From NCBI GenBank assembly GCA_016700175.1, contig CP065003.1, positions 568,001 through 632,000 on the forward strand: 64,000 bases of DNA. The letters run 5' to 3'. The position numbers were made by a program, and so were the translations under genes. Shown piece by piece: positions 58,923 to 64,000 of the stretch (positions are counted from its first letter, which is position 1; the number at the start of each line of letters is the position of its first letter). The notes beneath the pieces were generated by a model. That model saw nothing but the letters and a program-made list of their open reading frames with translations, did no database searches and was not told the DNA's origin. The DNA comes from Acidobacteriota bacterium (lineage in GTDB: Bacteria; Acidobacteriota; Blastocatellia; Pyrinomonadales; Pyrinomonadaceae).

Positions 58923-59000
58923 GGATCATTGTCCAATGACCAATGACCATTGACCAATCGATTCTGAATCATGGTCCGTGGTCCTTGGTCAATGGTCCCT
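58923..59000. repeat. Inverted CCAATGACC / GGTCAATGG words
   Basis: GACCAATGACCATTGACCAA (58938-58957) and a mirrored GGTCCTTGGTCAATGGTCC further right form an imperfect inverted repeat, the same word family as 39668 and 46610. It fills the space between tRNA-Arg and the cytochrome gene. Confidence 0.5.
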
Positions 59001-59002
59001 GG

Positions 59003-59416
59003 TTACTGGATCTCTTCGCGGATGTATTTCACAACCGCCTTCATCTCTTCTTCCGAGAGCTCATCTTTGAACGAAGGCATTCCCTCGTCCGGGATGCCCT
59101 TGACCATGTACTCGATATACTCTTCGTCAGGCTCGCCCTTCATCTTCTCAGTCGTGAAATCCTCCGCGTTGATCTTGCGGCCCTCGATCTCGACCTCGCC
59201 GCCCGTGCCGTCTTCCTTGTGGCACTTCACGCAGTATTCCTGGTACTTGCTTTTTCCGATCGCGAGCTCGTCGGGCGATTTCGTTGCCTCGGCGGTCGGA
59301 GCCGGGGTCGATTCGTTCCCTGCGTCGTTCACCGCAGCGTTCTCGGCTCCTCCGCCGCAGGCCGCGATGAAAAGGAACGCGGCGACAATACACAAGGATA
59401 TCTTCAAAAGGCGCAT
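59003..59416 (-). CDS. Monohaem c-type cytochrome lipoprotein
   Basis: A 137-residue exported electron carrier. A lipoprotein signal (LLKISLCIVAAFLFIAACGGG, lipid Cys20) is followed by a Pro/Thr/Ala linker and a small cytochrome c domain with CVKCH (C62, C65, H66) and a distal Met in DEGMPSFKDELSEEEMKAVVKYI. Anchored in a membrane of the envelope and facing the periplasm. Partner oxidase or dehydrogenase is not in the window. GGAG lies before the start. Confidence 0.92.
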   Translation of the reverse strand: MRLLKISLCIVAAFLFIAACGGGAENAAVNDAGNESTPAPTAEATKSPDELAIGKSKYQEYCVKCHKEDGTGGEVEIEGRKINAEDFTTEKMKGEPDEEYIEYMVKGIPDEGMPSFKDELSEEEMKAVVKYIREEIQ

Positions 59417-59502
59417 GGTGTTACTCCCGGATGGTTGATGTAAAACTTCGGAGAGTTTAACTTATAAGCTGATCCGCTTGCAAAACAGTTCGCCTGCTAA
59501 CG

Positions 59503-60930
59503 ATGGGTTCGACGCGAAAACCAGGGCAGATGCTTGTCGCCGGGGAATGGCGCGGCGGCGCTGAAATGTTCGAAGTGCGGTCGCCCTACAGCGGTGAACT
59601 TCTTTCGGAAGTGTCTTCTGCGGGCGAGGGAGAGTTTGCCGACGCGGTCGCGGCGGCGTCCGACGCGGCGGTGAGGATGCGCGAACTTCCTAGGTTCCGG
59701 ATCGCTTCCGGGCTTCGAAAGATCTCGGACGCCATTTCGGACCGGGTAGACGAATTTACAAGGTCGATCGCGCTCGAATCGGCAAAGCCTCTGATCTACG
59801 CGCGAGGCGAGGTCCAGAGGGCGGTCGCTACATTTGCCTGGGCGGCTTCGGAAGCGGAGCGATTCGCGGGCGAGATGGTCCCGCTCGACACGCAGCCGAA
59901 CGGAAAAGGGAAAACGGGATTCTCGTTTCGCGTACCGAAGGGAATCATTTACGGGATCACGCCGTTCAATTTTCCGCTGAACCTTGTGGCGCACAAGGTC
60001 GCTCCCGCGCTCGCTTCGGGCAATTCGATCATCATCAAGCCGAGCCCGAGGACCCCCTTGACCTCGCTGCTTCTTGGCGAAGTGTTCCTTGAAAGCGGGC
60101 TGCCGAAGGAAGCCCTTCAGATCGTCCCTATGGACGTGAAGCATATGGACCTTGTGTATTCGGACGAGAGGATCAAGATGATCTCGTTCACGGGCAGCGA
60201 CAAGGTCGGGTGGGAGCTGAGGGCAAAGGCAGGAAAGAAGGCAGTCGCTTTGGAGCTCGGAGGGAACGCGCCCGTGATCGTGGACGAAACCGCGGCGATC
60301 GAAGATGCGGTCAAAAAGGTGACGGTCGGCGCTTTCGCGTTCTCCGGCCAGGTATGCATCTCGGTCCAGAGGATCCTTCTGAACGAGCGTATCGCGGACG
60401 AGTTCACTGAGGCTTTCGTCGAACGCGCGAAGGATTTGAAGAAAGGCGATCCGCTGGAGGAATCGACACAGCTTTCGGTGATGATCGATGAAGCGGCGGC
60501 GAAGCGCACCGTCGAATGGACCGACGAGGCGATCAAAGGCGGCGCCGAACTGCTCTGCGGCAACAACCGCGAAAGATCGATGGTGGACGCGACGGTGCTT
60601 TCGAACGTCCATTCGGAAATGCGGATCGTGAAGGAAGAGGCGTTCGCGCCGGTTGCGGTCATCGAGCGATTCACCGATTTCGATGAAGCCGTCGATCGCG
60701 CAAACCGAAGCAAGTACGGCTTGCAGGCGGGCGTGTTCACGAAAGACCTTGGAAGGGCGATGTACGCCGCCAGGAATCTGGAATACGGAGGCGTGATCGT
60801 GAACGACGTGCCTACGTTCCGCGTGGACAACATGCCGTACGGAGGCGTGAAGGATTCGGGCTTCGGAAGGGAAGGGCTCCGTTACGCGATGGAAGAAATG
60901 TCGGAACTCCGGCTGGTTTCGCTCGAATAG
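59503..60930 (+). CDS. NAD(P)-dependent aldehyde dehydrogenase
   Basis: A 475-residue ALDH-superfamily enzyme that oxidises an aldehyde to the acid. Seen: the Rossmann segment with TPFNFPLNL (N155), IIKPSPRTPL, FTGSDKVG, catalytic ELGGNAP (E251) and SGQVCISVQR (C285), EEAFAPV and GGVKDSGFGREG. The profile is near lactaldehyde/succinic-semialdehyde-type ALDHs. The substrate cannot be set from sequence. Divergent from the cytochrome c gene with 86 bp between. Confidence 0.93.
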   Translation: MGSTRKPGQMLVAGEWRGGAEMFEVRSPYSGELLSEVSSAGEGEFADAVAAASDAAVRMRELPRFRIASGLRKISDAISDRVDEFTRSIALESAKPLIYARGEVQRAVATFAWAASEAERFAGEMVPLDTQPNGKGKTGFSFRVPKGIIYGITPFNFPLNLVAHKVAPALASGNSIIIKPSPRTPLTSLLLGEVFLESGLPKEALQIVPMDVKHMDLVYSDERIKMISFTGSDKVGWELRAKAGKKAVALELGGNAPVIVDETAAIEDAVKKVTVGAFAFSGQVCISVQRILLNERIADEFTEAFVERAKDLKKGDPLEESTQLSVMIDEAAAKRTVEWTDEAIKGGAELLCGNNRERSMVDATVLSNVHSEMRIVKEEAFAPVAVIERFTDFDEAVDRANRSKYGLQAGVFTKDLGRAMYAARNLEYGGVIVNDVPTFRVDNMPYGGVKDSGFGREGLRYAMEEMSELRLVSLE

Positions 60931-60971
60931 GACAGCGGTCCGGGTTCGGATCGAACATGCCAAAAAATTGA

Positions 60972-61090
60972 AAACAGGATAGACAGGATGTTTAGGATCG
61001 CAGGCCTCCGTTGGCGAGGTTGATTCGCTTCTTGTATCGGGACTGAACTGAAACGACCATCATTGTTATCCTGTATATCTTGTTGGAATT
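60972..61090. repeat. Inverted-repeat element, AACAGGATAGACAGGAT type (second copy)
   Basis: Left arm AAAACAGGATAGACAGGATG (60971-60990) and right arm ATCCTGTATATCTTGTT (61070-61086) are imperfect reverse complements with about 80 bp between. Same family as 36228-36360. Confidence 0.65.
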
Positions 61091-61136
61091 CCCGCAGCGG
61101 CGGCAAAATCGGTACCCGGAGCGGTAGCGACGGGCA

Positions 61137-61311
<175 letters not shown>

Positions 61312-61337
61312 GGTCCGCGTAGCGGACATGTGAGTTT

Positions 61338-61371
61338 AGCCGAGGACAAGCCGAAGGCGCAGTCCACGGTC
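61338..61371 (-). repeat. Single REP-like unit related to 13571-13806
   Basis: On the minus strand GACCGTGGACTGCGCC-TTC-GGCTTGTCC closely matches the 80 bp units' cruciform. It shows that this palindrome is dispersed, not only tandem. Confidence 0.65.
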
Positions 61372-61451
61372 GGGTGCGCCACAAGTCATCGAGCCGCGTA
61401 GCGGCGGTACGAGTTCACGGTTCCAAGTTGAAGGTTAAAGATTCAAGGAAA

Positions 61452-63812
61452 ATGCATAAGAATAAGATTGCCGGGTTTTTCGCATTGTCATTAGCGGTTT
61501 TTCTGCTCGCACCGTCCTGTTCTCTCGAGAAGGCTGTTGCGCAGCAGCCGGGCCTCGCCGTCGAGGGCCTCAAGGACGAGGTCATTGTCCGGCGTGACTC
61601 CCGCTCGATCCCCTATATCGAGGCGAAGAACGACGCCGATCTATATTTCGCCCAGGGATACGAGACGGCTCGCGACCGGCTCTGGCAGATGGACCTTCTC
61701 CGGCGAGTTGCCAGCGGCAGGCTTGCCGAACTGTTCGGTCCGGCGGTGCTCGATCAGGACAAGCGCTGGCGCCGGTACGGGTTCCGCGACGTCGCCGAAC
61801 AAAGCCTGAAGACCATCGGTCCCGAGATGGTCGAGGCGCTCGACAGCTATTCGGCGGGGGTAAATGCGTACATCGCTTCTCTGGACGAGAAGACGATTCC
61901 CACGGAATTCCAGATCCTGAAGTACCGGCCCGAACCCTGGAAGCCGTCCGACACGATGATCATCGGGAAAATTCTTGCCGAAGCGCTTTCCTCGACGTGG
62001 TCGATGGACATCGCGAGAATGCGCGCCGAGTCCATACCGGCAGACAAGCGGACGGAGATCCTCGACGTCACGGATCCGAGGGACGTGGTCCTGTTCGGGA
62101 AGGACAGTGCCGGGGCGGAGGTAAAAAGTAAAAAGGAAAAGGTAAGAAGTACGGGGGGAGCCGTCTCGGCAATCCACGAGCGAGATCTGTCTGCACTTGA
62201 AACGATAGCAACAGCGGACGAAGTGCTCCGAAAACAGTCGCTCGAGCTTGTCGGCCTTTATGCAGAAGATCTTGCTGCAAGCAATAACTGGGTCATTTCC
62301 GGAAAGCGCACGCTCGACGGAAGAGCCATCCTCGCTAACGATCCGCACCTTCAGCCCGCCGCTCCCGGGATCTGGTATCTGACACATCTTTCCGCACCCG
62401 GTGTGAGGGTTTCGGGCGTGACCTTTCCGGGCACTCCCGGAGTGGTACTCGGCCACAACGAGAACTTCGCGTGGGGCGCGACGAACGTGGGCCCGGATGT
62501 CCAGGACGTGTACCTTGAGGAGTTCAACGACAAAGGCGAGTACCTGACACCCGACGGCTGGAAGAAACCTGAGGTTCGTACGGAAACGATCAAGGTCCGC
62601 AAGGGCCTCGGACCCGAAACCGAATCGGTCGAGTACGAGGTCGTCGAAACCCGCAATGGGCCGGTGATCGGCGAACTCGGCGGAAGAAAGTACACACTCC
62701 GGTGGACGGCGAAATCGGCCAGGAACCAGGAGTTCGAGACATTCTTCTCGTTAAACCGCGCAAAGGGCTGGGACGGGTTCAAAAAGGCGCTCTCGGAATA
62801 CGGCGGCCCGATGCAGAACTTCGTCTACGCCGACACCGAAGGCAACATTGGCTGGCACACGGCTGGCAAGGTTCCGATCCGCCGAAAAGGCGACGGAGCT
62901 TTGCCCTATGAAGGCAAATCGACCGACGGCGAATGGACGGGATACATTCCGTTCGACGAGCTGCCGAACCTCTACAACCCTCCGAGCGGCTTCATCGTGA
63001 CCGCCAATCAGAGGATCGTTGGGACCGATTACAAGTACCAGCAGCTGACAAGGCAGTTCGCCCCTCCCTGGCGTGCTCGCAGGATCCACGATCTGATCAG
63101 CGGTAACACGAAGATCACTATGAACGACGTAAGCGACATTCAGCTCGACGTGTTCAACATACCGATCTCGGAGTTCGCGAGGGAAGTCGTAAAGAGGAAT
63201 TCGGCCTCGAAGGAAACCATAGATCTTTTGAAGGGCTGGGACGGGCGGATGACGGCCGACTCGAAGGCGGCGACGGTTGCCAACTCGCTTCGGAACTGCG
63301 TCGCGGACCGGATCTCGAAAGCGAACGAAGGGATGTTCTTCGGGAACGTTCGCGAACGTGTGCTTCCGTACGCGATGAAGAATAACGATCCGAAATGGCT
63401 CCCGGAAGGAGCGAAGAGCTATGACGATCTGATCCGGGAGTGCGATTCTTCAGAAGCCGGCAACGGGAGCGTGAAGCCCTGGGGAGAAGTGTTCGTCGCG
63501 AACTTCAACCATCCTTTGACCGCAGCGCCGCTGATCGGCGGCCGTTTCCAGGTGAGGTACACGAATGTAGACGGAAGCGGACAAACGCCGAACGTTGGTT
63601 CCGCGGTCTCGATGAGGCACATTTCGAAGCCAGGTTCGTGGGACGAAACGCGGTTCGTGATCCCGCTCGGGCAGTCCGGGGTCCCCGGATCGCCGTACTG
63701 GACGGATCAGTTCGAAAGCTGGCGAACGGGCAAGGCGGCGGCAATGCCGTTCACTGCGGATGCGGTGATGAAGGCTGCGGAGACGACATTGAAGAAGGTC
63801 CCGGCGAACTAG
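61452..63812 (+). CDS. Secreted penicillin acylase-family (Ntn) amidohydrolase
   Basis: A 786-residue precursor of the N-terminal nucleophile family (penicillin G/AHL acylases). Signal sequence KIAGFFALSLAVFLLAPSCS, alpha subunit with DADLYFAQGYETARDRLWQMDLLRR, spacer, then the beta subunit beginning at the nucleophile Ser277 in AASNNWVISGKRT, followed by DPHLQPAAPGIWY, GTPGVVLGHNENFAWGATN and NFVYADTEGNIGWHTAGKVP. Such enzymes cleave amides of acylated compounds in the periplasm after autocatalytic cleavage. Just before the beta subunit is a Lys-rich patch (VKSKKEKVRS, about 224-233) made of AAAGT/AAGG repeats, probably in the excised or flexible linker. The start at 61452 begins the signal peptide. 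Confidence 0.93.
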   Translation: MHKNKIAGFFALSLAVFLLAPSCSLEKAVAQQPGLAVEGLKDEVIVRRDSRSIPYIEAKNDADLYFAQGYETARDRLWQMDLLRRVASGRLAELFGPAVLDQDKRWRRYGFRDVAEQSLKTIGPEMVEALDSYSAGVNAYIASLDEKTIPTEFQILKYRPEPWKPSDTMIIGKILAEALSSTWSMDIARMRAESIPADKRTEILDVTDPRDVVLFGKDSAGAEVKSKKEKVRSTGGAVSAIHERDLSALETIATADEVLRKQSLELVGLYAEDLAASNNWVISGKRTLDGRAILANDPHLQPAAPGIWYLTHLSAPGVRVSGVTFPGTPGVVLGHNENFAWGATNVGPDVQDVYLEEFNDKGEYLTPDGWKKPEVRTETIKVRKGLGPETESVEYEVVETRNGPVIGELGGRKYTLRWTAKSARNQEFETFFSLNRAKGWDGFKKALSEYGGPMQNFVYADTEGNIGWHTAGKVPIRRKGDGALPYEGKSTDGEWTGYIPFDELPNLYNPPSGFIVTANQRIVGTDYKYQQLTRQFAPPWRARRIHDLISGNTKITMNDVSDIQLDVFNIPISEFAREVVKRNSASKETIDLLKGWDGRMTADSKAATVANSLRNCVADRISKANEGMFFGNVRERVLPYAMKNNDPKWLPEGAKSYDDLIRECDSSEAGNGSVKPWGEVFVANFNHPLTAAPLIGGRFQVRYTNVDGSGQTPNVGSAVSMRHISKPGSWDETRFVIPLGQSGVPGSPYWTDQFESWRTGKAAAMPFTADAVMKAAETTLKKVPAN

Positions 63813-64000
63813 CCGGACCGTTTGACGAGCATATTCCTCGTTTCTATGAAATCGGAGAGAATGACGGCGGCAGCTTCCGCGTCGAGCCTTTCGCGAAGCT
63901 CCTCTCCGTCTTTCCCGGTCTTCCAGAGATGACCTCGGGCAGTATAGGTAGAAAGGCGCTCGTCGTGAAGATATACCGGAATGTCGAGTGAAAGTGAGAA
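63809..64000 (-). CDS. RuvX/YqgF-type Holliday junction resolvase, C-terminal part (partial)
   Basis: A 63-residue open frame runs off the right edge. It reads LDIPVYLHDERLSTYTARGH and ends AAAVILSDFIETRNMLVKRSG. The DERLST motif carries a conserved catalytic acidic residue, and LDAEAAAVIL is the usual RuvX/YqgF ending, the family implicated in pre-16S rRNA processing and recombination. The frame converges on the acylase gene and the two stop codons overlap (CTAG). The N-terminus lies outside the window. Confidence 0.85.
   Translation of the reverse strand, partial: FSLSLDIPVYLHDERLSTYTARGHLWKTGKDGEELRERLDAEAAAVILSDFIETRNMLVKRSG

Noticed and set aside
59497..60963. 488-codon minus-strand frame over the aldehyde dehydrogenase
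   Set aside because: Antisense of a gene with all catalytic residues; no domain visible.

Overview
The window reads as one chromosome segment of a GC-rich, Gram-negative-type bacterium, most likely an acidobacterium of the Blastocatellia/Pyrinomonas kind (inference, no search run). Pointers are a secreted VWA protein of the type known from Acidobacteria, a serine/threonine kinase with PEGA domain and zinc ribbons, many secreted beta-propeller/TPR/VWA proteins, an Mla lipid-transport operon, and gaps filled with 7-9 bp minisatellites and REP-like palindromes. The large majority of bases are coding, on both strands.

Layout. 1-4.4 kb: C-terminus of a BamD-like TPR lipoprotein, a large TPR protein, and a CAP-domain secreted protein directly preceded by a sequence fitting a cyclic-di-GMP-I (GEMM-I) riboswitch. 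4.6-13.5 kb: conserved housekeeping block: ispE, tRNA-Gln, prs, rplY (L25), pth, rpsF-rpsR-rplI, dnaB, a DinB/YfiT protein, alr and a plsC-like acyltransferase. 13.6-20 kb: REP cluster, then mlaEFD-type operon, ECF sigma factor/anti-sigma/Spy-like operon, a methyltransferase and tRNA-Lys. 20.1-24.7 kb: a signalling cluster of two Ser/Thr kinases (one PEGA, one FHA) around two membrane proteins that all carry short zinc ribbons. 24.8-37.1 kb: M28 peptidase with FG-GAP repeats, SIS protein, YihY membrane protein, VWA protein, DUF4139 protein, UvrD/PcrA helicase, isochorismatase-like hydrolase with a coupled 59-residue membrane protein. 37.4-54.7 kb: acs, two divergent orphan Hcp proteins, TolB-like propeller, CDF-like transporter, serine hydrolase, ArsR-SRPBCC pair, small secreted proteins, an unusual 605-residue secreted protein with an HEGYH motif, a double-VWA protein and a MarR-MFS pair.

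55.0-58.9 kb looks like a small genomic island: 18 bp of the tRNA-Arg 3' end are repeated exactly 3.85 kb away. Between the copies lie a secreted caspase-like/EF-hand protein whose reading frame is broken (or shifted -1) at an A_AAG_GGG heptamer, a secreted protein of unknown function, an IS3-family transposase remnant and about 690 bp of apparently decayed DNA. No integrase is visible. 58.9-64 kb: cytochrome c lipoprotein, aldehyde dehydrogenase, penicillin acylase-family protein and the C-terminus of RuvX/YqgF.

A second theme is the intergenic DNA. Several gaps hold imperfect inverted repeats built from short tandem units (7 or 9 bp, or AACAGGATAGACAGGAT-type and AACAGGGATAAAGGGGAT-type arms), plus REP-like palindromes repeated in different places. 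Promoter and operator calls are pattern reading only.
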